Positions 21,950 to 34,887 of a DNA stretch of 64,000 nt are shown here, piece by piece; position 1 is the first letter of the stretch, and each line of letters begins with the position of its first letter. Source of the stretch: Sistotremastrum niveocremeum HHB9708 (Eukaryota > Basidiomycota > Agaricomycetes > Sistotremastrales > Sistotremastraceae); NCBI GenBank assembly GCA_001630475.1, contig KV419412.1, forward strand, positions 483,876 to 547,875, written 5' to 3'. Position numbers and translations under genes: made by a program. A model generated the notes under the pieces. It did not search any database and had not been told where the DNA came from. It saw only the letters and a list, made by a program, of their open reading frames with translations.

Positions 21950-22945
21950 TAATTTCCTGTGCAACCATCCTTTGGGCCTTCCATAGTCTGTTCGCTGAAC
22001 TCACACAAGGTTCACTACAAGGAAAGAGGCGGACATACCGTCCAATTGATTTTCAGTTTCGGACCATGTCCATATTACGTCAGCAGTCGGATGTTCTATC
22101 TTGGTGTGTTTCTTTGATGTCTGCCTCATCTTCGACTTCTTGATCTTCAGCGTCTTGTATTTACACGGCGATGGCATTTCATCTTCGGAATAAAAGCCGG
22201 ATTTCTCTGCAGACCCGATACCGTAACTGGCAGGATCCGGAGGTACAAATGACCTTAAGGAGGCTGGCGCATTGTTGGGATGTGCACGAGATGCTATGCT
22301 GTTTAAAGCGATCAGCGCTCTAATTAAAAATATTCCCATTGAATGGCTCTGAGGACAAGACTGTGTACTGACAGATCTTGAAGGTTACACATAACGCATA
22401 TGGCGTGTCGGACCTGTCGATTCTTTGATATCGACTGCTTGCCGTTTTCCTCTGAAGTGATTGGTGGGCCTGGACTCATGGTCTTCTTGAACTTCAGAAG
22501 AGATGTCTGAGAAGTCGAGCGTGAAGAAGATGTACGGAAGTCTGGGCAAGATGCTGACTTCGTCAGTTCTCTATAATATAGTATGAGCGTCCGAATATGT
22601 GTCAGGGAATACTGTCCGAGGGACTAGAGAGGCTTACCGTCCTCGGCATTGGGTGGAAGTGTCCAATACTCGGTGATTTTCTCGTGCCACAGGATTGAGC
22701 CCGCGCTGAGGTGAAGCATCTGCCGCACCAACCAGATAATGAATTGAACTCTTATGGGTGGCATCCATCCAAACCGACTCTTTGAGCTTGCGACGGGTGC
22801 GTGCGTACGTCCCAGTGGTAAGGCATTGAGGCAGAAAGACGCCCATCGTGTCCTCCACGGAAGGTTCACGCGCTGCGAGTGGGAAAACCACATTAGCTGC
22901 TGCGCGGACTGAACGCAGAGGCTCTGGGATTTCCTTAATGTTCAT
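21950..22945 (-). CDS. Possible hypothetical protein gene
   Basis: Open segments on the minus strand suggest a multi-exon gene: MNIKEIPEPLRSVRAAANVV, ILWHEKITEYWTLPPNAEDG (ending at a GTAAGC donor), then a Ser/Lys-rich stretch with SLLKFKKTMSPGPPITSEEN, then SIASRAHPNNAPASLRSFVP. Splice sites are plausible, but the first and second segments are not in the same frame without an intron that I could not place. No domain is recognised. It could also be a decayed gene. Confidence 0.3.
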
Positions 22946-25420
22946 CGGATTGACGTGGTGATGAAAGTGGGCTCAGGGAAATGGGCAGAGCAATGGATTT
23001 ACAGTCTAAGATCAAAGAAACTCATGAAGGTGGCCTTTCGACTGAGGTGCAAACAGAGAATATCAGTTTTCGATGGCACCGGCCATTTTGAGGCGGAGTT
23101 TGGAAACGATAGAAATGATTAACTTTGAGCTCCAAGTGGTTGTTATTCAGTCCCGTTTGTCTCAGAAACCTGAATGCCCTCTTCGTCTCCTGGAATTGAC
23201 TTGAGAAAAAGAATGCCGATGATAAGTGTAAAATGGATAACACTCGCATCAGAAATGAAATATTTGTTAAATCTGGTTGTTTCCAGAAGATGGAGCTGTC
23301 CCCGACCGGATGAAGAGGATGTGGGTGAATATAGCTCTTTCTCCGGGAAAGGTGAGTTACTGAAGGGCTGGCAGCACTGTGCAGCCAATCCGGAGACCGA
23401 AGAAGAAAAGCGTGAGAGATTGGAATGGCCGACTCGACTTCCTCGGGCCCGGATCCCCCTCGGGGCCATCAGAACGCAGATCATGAATACACCCGCTCAA
23501 GCCTGAATCTGAGCTCAAGTCGCACCTGAACCCAGACCGCGCCTCGCAAATCGGGCTGCTGGCTCCCAAAATTGTGAGCACAGAGCACAGAGCCATGACC
23601 TGTACTTTCGCTGGGATGTGAGTTTTTGAGGTGAGATAAGGTCGAATTGTGCCCCTGCACATTGCCAGTGAGCGTATGGAGGGTAGAGGGAGTCAAGATT
23701 CGCTCTTGCCAGAATTGGATTCAATTGATATGCATTTACGGGCATCATGAGAGTGAAGCGGAAGATAAAAGTCCAATTTCGGCCTGAATTCAGTGCCCTG
23801 TGGACGGTGAACTATCAGCCTGAGCTCTTGCGAGAGTTACAGTGAGTGATTCATGGTCTTCCGCTGATGCCAGACTGCTTGCCCGGGTCCGCTGAGTTGC
23901 TACGATCTGGCCGGATTCAGTTCACCAGTTCTTTACCATTGGATAGTATGCCCGTTTTTTCCAGTAATGGGGTTCATGGAATCGAGGTATTGCACTGACA
24001 CAGTGTCACAGCCGTACGGGGATCTGAACGTTCCGCGAACGGGTCGGAGGCCTCACGAATACTATACTTGCGCTGCACTCAAATTCTTTCGTCAACTTGC
24101 CGTCCGACCATGAGTCCTAGGTCGACTGCTAATTGAGCAAGGGTTGGCAAGTTGGCAAGGAAGTCGGCTCGAAACTCACTGGCTCATCTGGAAGGTTCGG
24201 TACCTCGGAGAAAAGCCGATACCTCCGCTTCGGCTGATCCCGTCGACATATGCCGATGTGCCGTAGCTCCGACTCCTGCTTCCATTTCATGTCATTGATG
24301 CTTTTCACCAGCTCAGTCTGGCTGTTCATTGACTGTCTTTCATGACTACAAGCATGAGCCCCATGGAATAGGAGCTTTTGACATTGTCTCTCGACTCCCG
24401 ATGTAGGACCACCTCTTAGATCATAGCTTCCATGTGCATGCGTCACCTCAAAGTAGAAGCGTTCAACTCGCAGGACTAGTAGCCACGGTGGACACGATTT
24501 GGGCTTGGGATAACTTGGCCACAACCTTCGTTTCTGAGCGCGCACAGTTCCCGAAAAAGCCAGTGTGTCAGATCGACGATAAGAACGCCTTCTCTCAGGA
24601 ATTCGCAGACTATGTATCAGAATCAGACCAATCTTAGCCTTGATGCCAGCGATTCAAGCTGTCTATGGATAGCGGATTGTACGGTCATAATTTTCCTACA
24701 TCGATAGTTCACCATGGAGCCTGTGAAGCCGTTTTCTTGGTGGCCAATCTCGCATCTGGAGATATTGTGGTCATTTCTACTCCAGTTCCTGCGCTGACAT
24801 AACTCTCCCCGAAGCTCTTTGGGTCGCGGCACGTAATCCTGTGCTTCAGATATACCAAACTGTGCATTATGCGCGTCCGAATATGCTGTGTATTTCTTCC
24901 TTGAAATTCATGCTGATGTTGATCTGTTCTGGCTTGTAGGCATCAGATTCTAGAAAATCGAGGCGAACTGGAGCCCAGGTCAGAGATCGCCGAGAACGAT
25001 AGTCGAAGGCTCACTCACGACGTAATGAATTCTACAGGTCTGAAACGATGTTAGCGTTGATTACTCACCACCACTTAGGTACTCTATCGTTCTTGGTCGA
25101 TCAAAACTTGTCTGAATTTTGGTAAAATGCCCCATTAATCTTCCTCCGGTGCATGCGCGCCCAAGCGCCATAGAACGTTAGAGATTATAAGCTGCTCTGG
25201 TGGATCAGATGTCCTGGGATTCCAGCCTATGGCAAGCAGGAAACATTTCCTGCCAGCGGTACGGAGGTTGGAAGAAATATATCTCACCTCGAGAATATAA
25301 TTACCGCCTACGTTCGTTTTTCCAGTGCAGCAGCCCAAATAATGGCTTTAAGAAGGCGGCCCTCGAATCATGCTTCCAAGAAGCTTCCCCTGGCTAGAAC
25401 TCCATATAACGGCTGTATCA
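22946..25420. other. Long stretch without a supported gene
   Basis: Several open frames of 60-140 codons occur on both strands (for example 24434-24637 plus and 24129-24545 minus), but they show no family resemblance and no convincing exon chain. No transposon ends were recognised. Short genes could be missed. Confidence 0.4.
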
Positions 25421-26066
25421 ATGACTCCAAAAGCCAAGAAGACGAAAAATCAGCCTTTGAAACCGTACGAGGTCCCGTCTACCACCCTTATCGAAGGAGA
25501 ATCGGTCGACACATTTCCCCCAACCCTCAACACCTCTGACACGATGCCGTATAACTATCCCAACCTTCCGTATTTCCCTCAGGAGCCTGCAAGTGGGAGT
25601 TCGCAAGCCCCCATGATGTCAGCTTATCCTACTTTCAACGTGCATCAGAACCCTGAAAACCAATGGATTTATGAGGTAGACTTCTGTCTTGTTTTCTATC
25701 TTATATTTCATGATCGCATCCAACAGGCCCCACAGACTAGCCAAGCCACATGGGCAAAAGAGACCAGCCCTACCAAGACTTCGAGTTCATCTTGGAACGA
25801 GCATCGCAAAAGGATTGTGACCGCCAGCAAGAACAGGAAATCTGCAGCCAGTGACGCTTTAGTCACTTTGTTGAAGAATCTCCAACAAATTCAACCTGAT
25901 ATCTTCGGACTCATCTGTGCACCGGATTATAAGATTGGTGGTCTGGCTGATGCATCGATTGTGGCGGTGCACATTATCAAGTAGGCGATGATCCACTTCC
26001 GATATAAATTCAAACGAGGCGAGCTGACGTTCTTGTAGCGATTGGGTCAGAATCAAGGGTGAGTGA
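25421..26066 (+). CDS. Hypothetical protein, 178 aa
   Basis: Three exons (25421-25675, 25727-25980, 26039-26066) join in frame with GT..AG introns of 51 and 58 bp. The N-terminal half is low-complexity (MTPKAKKTKNQPLKPYE, then Pro/Ser/Tyr-rich sequence). The C-terminal half looks folded and helical: WNEHRKRIVTASKNRKSAAS, DALVTLLKNLQQIQPDIFGL and GLADASIVAVHIIND. It has no signal peptide or membrane segment. The basic start could be a nuclear signal. I do not recognise the family. The consistent splicing makes a real gene more likely than chance. Confidence 0.5.
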
Positions 26067-26393
26067 CAACCCGCAGGCGTAGTTTATATGCAAAATCGGA
26101 GATAGCTTCGGACTTTGGCGCCTCTGGCAGAGTCCAGCAGGGGACTACTACTATACATCCTATATTCGTGCATTCAGAACGCTTTCAGTGTACTCGACAA
26201 GCTGTTGTTGATAATATCTTGATAGACGGTATTCATTACTGCCTTCATCATGACAGGTAGGCGTCGATCCTCATATCCAACGATTCAGTCGCACGACAAT
26301 CTATGTACAAGATTCTTTTCTTCACATGCACATTCTAAGGGTCGCATCTATATCGCCCATGCTACTCCAATGCTGAGAATTACTGCAATACAC

Positions 26394-28193
26394 TCATGCG
26401 CCAACGGATACTTCAAAGCCCATCGCTCGCCTGCCATCGCCCGAAATGTCCGATACAACACCATTTCCTTGATGCGGCTTCTCACCTTCGCTCTCATCCT
26501 TAACCTGCGGGAAGTCTGGAGGAGGCACGCCCCGCAAGAATGCTTGCCTTTGACGCTCCAGGTATTCACGGTTAGCAGGCGTCGAAGGGACTGCAGGTAT
26601 ATAAATGGCGGCGGAGTCGTTTTTTCCGACGTGCTCGGGTTCAACGGAGTGGACGACGTCCTGTAGAATGATCAGCTTCAGCATCATATGGATGCGGAGA
26701 TGATGAGACTAACGCAATGCCAGAAGACCATGTCTCCGGGCCAGACTTTGGGGATGCTGTATAATTCTTGTCAATGAAATGTTTTTTACACTGTTATCGA
26801 AACAACAAACCTTGTCATAACTTCATCGATCCTCATGTGGGGATGAGTCGCCGAGCTCAATCTGGGACCGTAAAAGCCACCACCCTCGCCGGTATATATT
26901 CCAGGGAACTCTGTAGTAGAAATATCTATGCGCAGATGAGGCTGAATTGAATATTTTACATGTCAAGATGACTTACCGAACTTCCAGTTCTGAGGGTCCA
27001 GAGGATCACTTGACACAGGCTGTTCAACTGGTCGGAAGAACGGCCTAAGAATGAGGTAGGCATTGCTCAAGAGAACATCGGGGAAGAGTTTGAGGGTCCC
27101 CTCGCCCGGTCCGGTCTCCGAAAGTGCAAGCCAGCCTTGGAAAGTACGGAAGACCGAAGACTAAAGTAGGACGCATCGGTTCGTGCATATTGCAGGCAAG
27201 GGAAAGGAAGTACCTGATTTGGACGACCGTAGAGCGAAGACTTCGCATTCAGGCGGTTGGTGATGTTGTATGGGTTGTGCTTCCTCCAATCACCCTGGAG
27301 GATCTCGGCAAAACTGTGCCCGAATAAGCAACATTATTACTCGGGCTGGAAAGACGCACCAGTTACGGAATTCGTCATCCTCCCAACGCTCGATACTACC
27401 GCCTAGGAAAAGTCAGGCTTCAGGAACACACAACTCGGTGACGTCCAACTTACCATCAATGTGAGGTTTATGGTCGTTCCATCGACCACCTGCATGTCGT
27501 ATTCTGAACCGATCCGCATAGGACAATGGCTGATCAAGATGGACGCCCTCGGGGATGTTCCCGTCGGGGGCACCATACAGTGTATTGAGCCAAGTTGACA
27601 CTTTCAGAACATTCGGATGTGAACGAGCTCTGACTTGAGATTGTGTCCAACTGAAGGGTGAGAAAGGTGAGTTCCGCGGGCGTCAGATTATCATGGAGAG
27701 GCCAAGCGCACTAGAGCATAAAGAATTGTTTGTTGTCCAGAGGAAGTCCTGTCGCCGACATCAGTGGGCACAGTAATATTCCAATTAGGTAGCACATACC
27801 ATCGACAGGGTTGACCTTCACATACTCCCGAAGAGAATCAGTCCACCTCAAGGCTTCGGCGTCGTCCACCACGTTCCGGATGACGACGCCCCCGCGCCGC
27901 TTGATATCTGCGAGCTTCTCCGATGAGAGACTATCGATCTCAGAAAAGTCGATTTGAGGAATAATCTGTGATCCAGATCGAGTCATCAGCCACGATCGCC
28001 ACCTCTTTTCAGACCGCTCAGCTGAGCTCACCTCAGGACCAGTCTCGATAGCCTCTTTGGTCATTGTCTCCAGGTTTGCGAGAATTTCGTTCCAGGCTTG
28101 AGTCAAGCGTTCTTGTGCTTCACCATTGTTCACGAGTTCCTTCTTGAGATCAAGGAAACGTTCGGGCAAGACTGAAGAAAATCCCTCCATCAT
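26394..28193 (-). CDS. DUF1479 family protein, probable Fe(II)/2-oxoglutarate-type oxygenase
   Basis: DUF1479 proteins have a double-stranded beta-helix fold like 2-oxoglutarate oxygenases; their substrate is not established. The start at 28193 gives MMEGFSSVLPERFLDLKKEL. Next come IPQIDFSEIDSLSSEKLADI with KRRGGVVIRNVVDDAEALRW, the conserved entry to the family, then STWLNTLYGAPDGN. WNDHKPHIDG contains the H-x-D metal pair, and a later His lies in the DVVHSVEPEHVGKNDSAAIY stretch. The end is close to GVPPPDFPQ plus a charged tail. At least seven short introns are needed. It is divergent in orientation from nothing nearby; the aldo/keto reductase gene lies 590 bp upstream on the same strand. 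Confidence 0.8.
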
Positions 28194-28783
28194 GGTTGAG
28201 AGCTGGATGTAGAGTGAGAAGAGGGGTGCTAGGGACTCGGGGAGGCATTGGTTCCCGCACGGTGCTTATTATATGGAGGCCCTTCGGGATCGCGTTGCGC
28301 ACTATTAGGTTTTTGGGAAACCTGCCATGAGTACATGCTAGAGCCGTTTCAGGGGGCAGCCGACTTTGGCAATTGGAGGACAAAATCAAAGCAAAGCTCC
28401 GACTACTCTCCGATAAAATACATAAGCACACGATCTGACCCCAATACTGGGACAAATGAGGCACATCTGATTAGACAAATTTAATTGTCGATTGGAAGTC
28501 ACTCCCTTCAGCTTTTAAAACAATCGCTCCACCCATATCCAGTGGGCTGCGATCTGGGAGTGCGATTCGAATTGTTCCAGCGCTTTTCAGCGACTGATCA
28601 TGACACCAGATACTAATTTGGCTGGCTAGTTTCGCCCCGGATCGGACTCCCGAGGAACGTAGATTTGGTCCTTGAGCGAGTTTCGGCCGATTTCGACGTC
28701 CTCTGGCTTTCGATCTCTAGCTTTCGATTCAAGTTTCCGACCGTTTTTATGATGCAGTCGCCTGGATTTCATCGATCTATTAT
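28194..28783. other. Intergenic
   Basis: It lies between two minus-strand genes and holds the promoter of the DUF1479 gene and the 3' end of the aldo/keto reductase gene. Nothing else was recognised. Confidence 0.5.
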
Positions 28784-29772
28784 TTACAAGACGCTATGAT
28801 ATTCCGTCTTGAACGCTCCCCAACCAAAGAAGCGATGATAATAAGTAGCGCCAGCTTCGTCGATCTTCTTCACATCCTCGGCACTCAACTCAAAGCCCTG
28901 AAGATCCGATTGTGCCTTCTGTCTTGCGTCATCGGCAGTGCTTGTGATAGCGACGAAGCCGTGCTGGATTTGCCATCGAAGCAAAATCTGCCCTGAAGTC
29001 ACGCCATACTTCTTTGCCAGTTCTTCGGAGAGAGCGTTGACTGGACCTTTGCCGTGACGACCGATAGGAACCAGGGGCGAGTAAGATGCGATCTGGATAT
29101 TGTATTTCTTGCAGAGATCCACGGTATCTTGTCTGAGGAAAGATCAGTTATTTAGATTATCGAGTGAAAGGGGAACGTACTCGGCGGCAAGCAAATAGGG
29201 GTGCAGCTCGATCTGGTTGACGACAGGCTTGACCTTAGCGATCTTCCACACCTTCTCGATATCGACGGGTCTGAAGTTCGAGATACCGATCTCCTTCGTC
29301 AACCCCTTCTCCTTAACAGCCTCCATCTGTCTCCAAGCCTCCTCAAGCGTCAACGAGTTCTCCGGAAAGAATGGGTTATGGATGAGGAAGAGATCGACGT
29401 AGTCCAGCTTCGTCTCCGCGAGGATCTTTCGTAGGGAGCTTTCGATGTCCTTGTTCTGGATACCCTTGGAGGTGTGGACTTTGGAGGTGATGTAGAGTTC
29501 GGAACGAGGGATATCGGGGAATGCGGCCAAGGCATCTGCGAGCTCGGGGTCGGTGCCATATGCCTCTGCAGCATCGAAGTGACGCCAGCCGTTCTTCAAT
29601 GCGAGCTTGATCTTCTCGGTCATCGCTGGATCATATGCTTTCTTTCTGTACTAACGTTAGCTGCTGCGATGTAACTAGCATCGAGCACTCAGACTCACCC
29701 AAGGACGCCGATTCCAAATCCTACTTGAGGGATCTTCTGGCCGCTAGCAAGGGTGATAATCGGGATGCCCAT
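28784..29772 (-). CDS. Aldo/keto reductase
   Basis: This is an NAD(P)H-dependent carbonyl reductase with a TIM-barrel fold. Three exons: the first codes MGIPIITLASGQKIPQVGFG, the second starts with KAYDPAMTEKI, and the third starts near VDLCKKYNIQIASYSPL. The catalytic tetrad is visible: Asp and Tyr in WRHFDAAEAYG, Lys in LYITSKVH, His in LFLIHNPFF. The cofactor end has GVTSGQILLRWQIQHG and a Ser/Thr-Asp stretch (AITSTADDARQ). The total length of about 290 aa is normal for the family. It is probably cytosolic. The substrate cannot be assigned. It lies on the same strand as, and just upstream of, the DUF1479 gene. Confidence 0.92.
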
Positions 29773-31209
29773 GGTGTTCGAGAGTTATCCACGAAACGTG
29801 AAGTTGGATTGGTGCTGGGAGTTTTGAGACTCGGAGATGCAATAAACGGGGATGGGTTGGACCTTCATTGCGTCCGGCGTGGCACCTTTTATAGCAGGAT
29901 CGACAGACCTTCTCCACATGCCTCAAATAGTGAGCCAGCGGACCCTAGGCCTGAGAGGCTTGTGGTCACGGTGTCTTATTAAGCAGGCTCCCCGAGAACT
30001 GCGTCGAGCTTGTTGAGCAGCGCGACTCGGACTTTGTAATCGTACTTCGGCTATGTCGGCCTACCCTGCTGTTCATTGATTATCCGTACTAGTAATTGCG
30101 CAATATATTTCACTCGCTTTTTGCGCCCCGGCTCCAGCTTCAGATCTGGGATAAATTCATTTCTTTGTTTCTCGTCCTAAAAGTGAGTTGGTAGCAGAAT
30201 TTTTCTATCTCTTCCCAAGATAAATATTAGAGGCGAGAATCACTTTAAAGTTCACGGCTTCTGTAATAGCCGGCCGGCCGATTTGATTGAGTAGATAAGA
30301 TAATCATCGGCAAATGTGAGTCTTTCTCCTGGCTCACCGTATCTCCCATGCACATGCTACCGTGTACATACTGTGCCCATTTGGAGGATAGGTCCTGGTT
30401 AGGCGACTCGTTCGCAGTTTGCACATAGAAAATATTTAAATAGTGATCACGTAAGCGATCCGAAACTTCGATGGGAAATGGGCGCTTGTCAAATTTTCAC
30501 CCAAGGGCAAAGACTGATGTACTGATGCTCGGCACACTACGTATAACATAACAACGGAGGAGAAACGAATAGAATATAGTAAGGAGAGAATCAGAGAGGT
30601 CATGATTGGTTGCTACTGGAACTTGCTAGCGCGGCGAGGCTACCCCGATTAGCAAATGGAGAGTTGGATTTTAGAGTCTTAGACAGAAAACCGCAGGCTC
30701 GGAGACGAGTGAACGGGAACCGAAGGGACGTCGAAGAGCGAGCGAGATGCAGAGAGACATAACGGTCCGAACACCATGTCAAGGAACGCAAGATCGTGAG
30801 ATCTAATTTGGTGAGGCGGTCCATAAATCATTTAGTGAACCTGCGGCAGTTGCACCCTCAAATTTTGTGAGGTACAAAGCCGCGATTGGCGAGGATGAAG
30901 ACAGTGGAATGTGACTCATGGTGGCATAGTGAAGTCGACAGAGTGATGACTGGACGAACGGTCGCTTGAGTAGGTCGTACTTGTGACATGCTTATGGTAG
31001 GTTTTATAATATATCCAGATAGTCTCGGTTCACATGGTTGAATTTTCCGAATGTTTCCGAGGGTCTCTGCTCGCGCTGGAGCCTGCATCGTTTGCCGGAC
31101 CTGCCAAAATACCAGTGTCTGAAATCAAAAGGAACCGAAATGCCAGACCTTAGCACAAATGCCCTTCATATACTAAGGCAAACTTGAATGCGACCCATAT
31201 CTATCAATG
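29773..31209. other. Intergenic, no gene recognised
   Basis: It includes the promoter of the aldo/keto reductase gene and the 3' side of the next minus-strand gene. A GC-rich GCCGGCCGGCCG block occurs near 30270. Open frames at 30600-31090 have no family resemblance. Confidence 0.45.
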
Positions 31210-32486
31210 TCACTCCACCCCCAAATGCCCCCAACCGTCGGGGTGGGTGTAGTATTCCATATCTCCAGCATTCTCAGGAAATATCTCTTCGAGAATAGAG
31301 TACAAATTCTCGTCACCCAGGTCCAAGGGCATATTCTGCACAAACACTTGAGCGCAGGAAATTTGAAAGAGGTCTGATCACTTACAATGAGAGCATCTGG
31401 GGCCGTATCATATTGAAGACCCTGAGTTTGGGAGCTTGACGCACCCGGGGTCTCTGCGCATTAGTGAGACGTTGTCCACATTATTAGGCGTTGAAGAACA
31501 ACATACGGTGACCATGGTGAGGACTCGTCGAGATGGGTCTCATTGTTCGCTGAGATTGCGGCGGGTGCTGCCGTGATTCCGTCGAATGTGAGTGTCCTGC
31601 AAACCCTGTGCTACCGGTAGGCAATCCAGGAATGACTGCGTTCGTTTGGTGACCTGCCGAAGCGAACGAAGAGATATGTGATTGTCGAGCGATGATGTCG
31701 GAAAGCACCTGCTTCTGCCATTCATTGGTAGGCCCTTGGACGAATGGGTCGATGGCTATGGCAGATAATCAAATCAATACTGGAATTCTCGTACTCCCAC
31801 CTTCGCGTTCGCGCTCTTGGCCGATCCCCGAGGACGTTGAAAGCTCCGCTCCACCGGTCATTGGAGGCTGGCCATCCGGTCCAAATGGACTCTGTCGGAC
31901 CCGGTCAAGGATTTCTCTGGTGTATGGATCAAGGGCCATTTCTCGAAGAAGCGACTGAACGCTCTGATTCGGAATGGATTGTATCAAGCCGAGGGCAGCT
32001 TCCGATTCGTGCAAGCGTGATTCCACCATATGTAGATATCTGCTCACAGTCCTGGGATCAATGGAGAGTCCGTTCCCTAACAATCTAGTCAACTTACCCC
32101 TTTTGGGGCCCCCGTTGTCGAGACCGCTCTATATGTGAGCCGATGCACCGTCATCTTGCAGGCACTATTGATAGGAGGGTGACCCACTAGTAAAAACGCA
32201 TTCTGGATTAAGGAATGCAAACTTGAGTTTGGCATACAAGTCCTCAAAATTGAAGGGTTCACAGCACCTATGGCAGCCACCAAACAAGCTTTGCACGGTC
32301 CTCCGAGTCCTGGGAGGTCTGATACACATTTCCTTCTTTCTCGTCGGCAGTTATCGCATGCTATATCAATGATTGGGATATGCGTAAGATCATACGTTAG
32401 ATTACATATCCGAACGCAAGATATTCAATGCGAACCTTTCGTTGCCCGAATCCTTGGAACTGGTCCTGAAGATTGCAGGCCGTCAT
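31210..32486 (-). CDS. Zn2Cys6 fungal transcription factor (second)
   Basis: The zinc cluster lies at about 32365-32200 on the minus strand: IACDNCRRERRKCVSDLPG, then LGGPCKACLVAAIECVFT after splicing (ATAG joined to AATGCG). The spacing is C-x2-C-x6-C-x10-C-x2-C-x6-C. It is followed by the short APKG motif and a coiled coil (TVSRYLHMVESRLHESEAAL), the usual dimerisation layout. The rest is Ser/Pro/His-rich and unstructured, and the protein ends LYSILEEIFPENAGDMEYYT with an acidic, possibly activating, tail; the stop is at 31210. The start is unsure: the ATG at 32486 is the nearest candidate, but its splice to the zinc-cluster exon could not be fixed in frame. No middle-homology domain is seen. 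Confidence 0.7.
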
Positions 32487-33255
32487 CGTCGTTATCAGAC
32501 ACTCGTTTCGTGACTGAGAGATCAGTCATGGTAGCGTATCAATGAGTGTGCACAAAGTACAAAGCGAAGACCCCACTCCCCCTCATGACAGGTTAACATG
32601 GCTCTTAACAGCTGCCTGGCCTTGCATGACGCACTACTAGTAGATGGCCGCAGTTACTTTGACCAAGACTATGACGGTGTTATCGACGTCATCGCCCATT
32701 GCCACTGCAATTAGGAGTCGTATACGCTCCGCCAGAAAGGTCGACGGACGCCGACGTTCGCCGTAGAACGCCGAGGGGTTTCGCCGAACGTTTGCGAATC
32801 TCTTATGGCGGAGTTTCTACCTTTTATGGGTATTGCAGGTGGTCAGCGATGTTCACTGATGTTCAGTGGCGGATGTTGGACCTCAAAGGTTTGCTGTACA
32901 TGCTGGTGACTTTTCTCAAACGCGACATCAAATAGCAAGTATTAATACAGACATTTCTGTACTGGAATTGTTATCTATGCATGTAAAACCAGAAAGCGAG
33001 TGGATAGATGGCAAGGTTCGTCAAAGTTGATTGTTTTTACTACGAAATTACCGTCTCGAAGCCAAATAATCCAGACGAACTGCAATAATACTCAAGTCGG
33101 TATGCGGTGAAAATAAATAGCGGGTTCAATGAACGTATTGGAAAGGGTCAACGCAGAGAAAAATCGTTGGGGGTCGTTGAAAGTCGCTGATCACCAGTGA
33201 ACATTGCTGAAGTAAGATGCACTCCAACGAATGTCGGCTTCGGACGCATTGGTAG

Positions 33256-34887
33256 TAGTGATGCCGCCGTCCGGTCCGGCAAAGCGTCCGGACCCGGTCC
33301 GAACCGAACTGAACCGGCGGTCCGGTTCAGGTTCAGGTTCGGTTCGACCTGGGTGGCCAACGGTTCGGTCCGCGGTTCGAGCTGCTTGCCAGGCAGCTCG
33401 GACGCGGTTCGAACCGAACCGAACCTCGGACCGATGGTCAGAGTGAGCACGAAGTATTTGTTACAGAAGACAGTTTTCGAGTCATAGAAAGTAGAAATAG
33501 TAATATGTTTAATACTCAGAATACAAATTTCGTCAACGCCGTTATCTCCGCGAGCCAACAAACAACCGCAACCAACCGCAACGCGCCAGCTCAGGCCCAG
33601 CTACGACCTCTACAGACTGTCGTGGCATCATTCTCTGGCGACGACAATGTCAAGCTTGGTGCTTGTCAAGTCTCAGGCGATCAAAGTGACTTGGTGTCAC
33701 TTATATCAGCCGGTCTCGCCTAAAAAGTCCACGAGCAATGACTTGGTGTCATTGCTCGCGTGAACGATTCGCCAGCATTTCATTATCGAGACCTCAGACA
33801 CGCCATTCACACCTCCAGAACTGTTCAACGGCCTCCGACTCTAACACCGGTACTCGAAATCCTCGTCTGCCTCGTCAACATCGCGCCTGCCTATCAAGAC
33901 ATCCGGCCTCAACTCGTGAGCTCAGCGCACGCTGATGTCGAATGTGCGTGACTCTTGTTCGTGTAGTCGGGTCTCTTGCTCACAGTTTGCACCAGCTCAG
34001 AGTTGTACAATCAGTCTACGCATTCGACGAGGCGTGCATTGAATCATAAGAATCACAAAGCAGACTCGGAGAATGCAAGGGTGGGACATCATAACATCAC
34101 GAAAGTACGCTCCTTCTTATGTACCTTTCGATCTCCCGCGCTCATGGTGAAACCTTCCTTCCAATCGTCTGTCTTCTGTCAACCAACTCCTCACCGTCTT
34201 CTCTCTCAATACGCCTCTCGACATCTCTGCATCTCTCGGCATCCAACAACCGGTCAGTCGCGTTTTAGTAGAGGAGGATTTCTGTTGTCAGGGCGACTGA
34301 GAAAGAGGAGAGCGGGGTACAGGGTTTCTTTCGAGGGTAAAATCTAGATCAGACGACATCAGTGTGTTCTTTGTCGACTCTTTGCTCTCCATTGTGCTGA
34401 CATCTTTATACCTTCACTCTCGTAGCTTTCACACTGTATCGAGACTCTTAACCACCCAATTCCTCTCCATCGTCTCCCTCACATTCGTCAAAAGTTCACG
34501 TCGTCAAATAATTCCGGTCGCTTTAGTCGCATGTAATCAAGCTGTCAATACAATTGATACCATTTCGCCATCATCATTCCTGCGCTATTGGATCCTCTCA
34601 ATCACTCCAGTTGCCACTACCTTGTCGAACGATCGTGTAGCATGCCAGTATCTCAAAATTTTGACAACCAGCTCTTTTTATGCTCCCAAGATTTTCCGGA
34701 AAAATGGACTGAAGGAGGCGTCCGCGAAAGCGTCCGGACCGCGTTCGAACCGGACCGGACGCCTGGAGGACCGGACGCCACGTCCGGTTCAGGTCCGGGC
34801 AGTCTCTGGAGGACCGAACCGAAGTCCGGTTCGCGGTTCGGGCCCAAGAGGTCAAGGACCGAACCGAACCGGACTTCGGCATCACTA
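33256..34887. mobile_element. hAT-type element, innermost level, GAACCGAAC/GGTCCGG family
   Basis: The ends are TAGTGATGCCGCCGTCCGGT and ACCGGACTTCGGCATCACTA. The target duplication is ATTGGTAG (33248-33255) and ATTGGGAG (34888-34895), with one mismatch. The target overlaps the first three bases of the second-level element. Terminal zones of 150-200 bp are built of GAACCGAAC and GTCCGG repeats. No transposase is recognisable in the 1.2-kb interior, so it is non-autonomous or decayed. It is related in its ends to the element at 50125-50903. Confidence 0.8.
33684..33758. repeat. Two adjacent hairpins with the same loop
   Basis: AAGTGAC-TTGGT-GTCACTT (33684-33702) and CGAGCAATGAC-TTGGT-GTCATTGCTCG (33732-33758) have perfect 7-bp and 11-bp stems and an identical TTGGT loop flanked by GAC/GTC. 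They lie inside the innermost hAT element. Their purpose is unknown. Confidence 0.7.

Noticed and set aside
33148-33561. Open frames at the end of the innermost hAT
   Set aside because: They translate the GAACCGAAC/GGTCCGG subterminal repeats and are not protein-coding.
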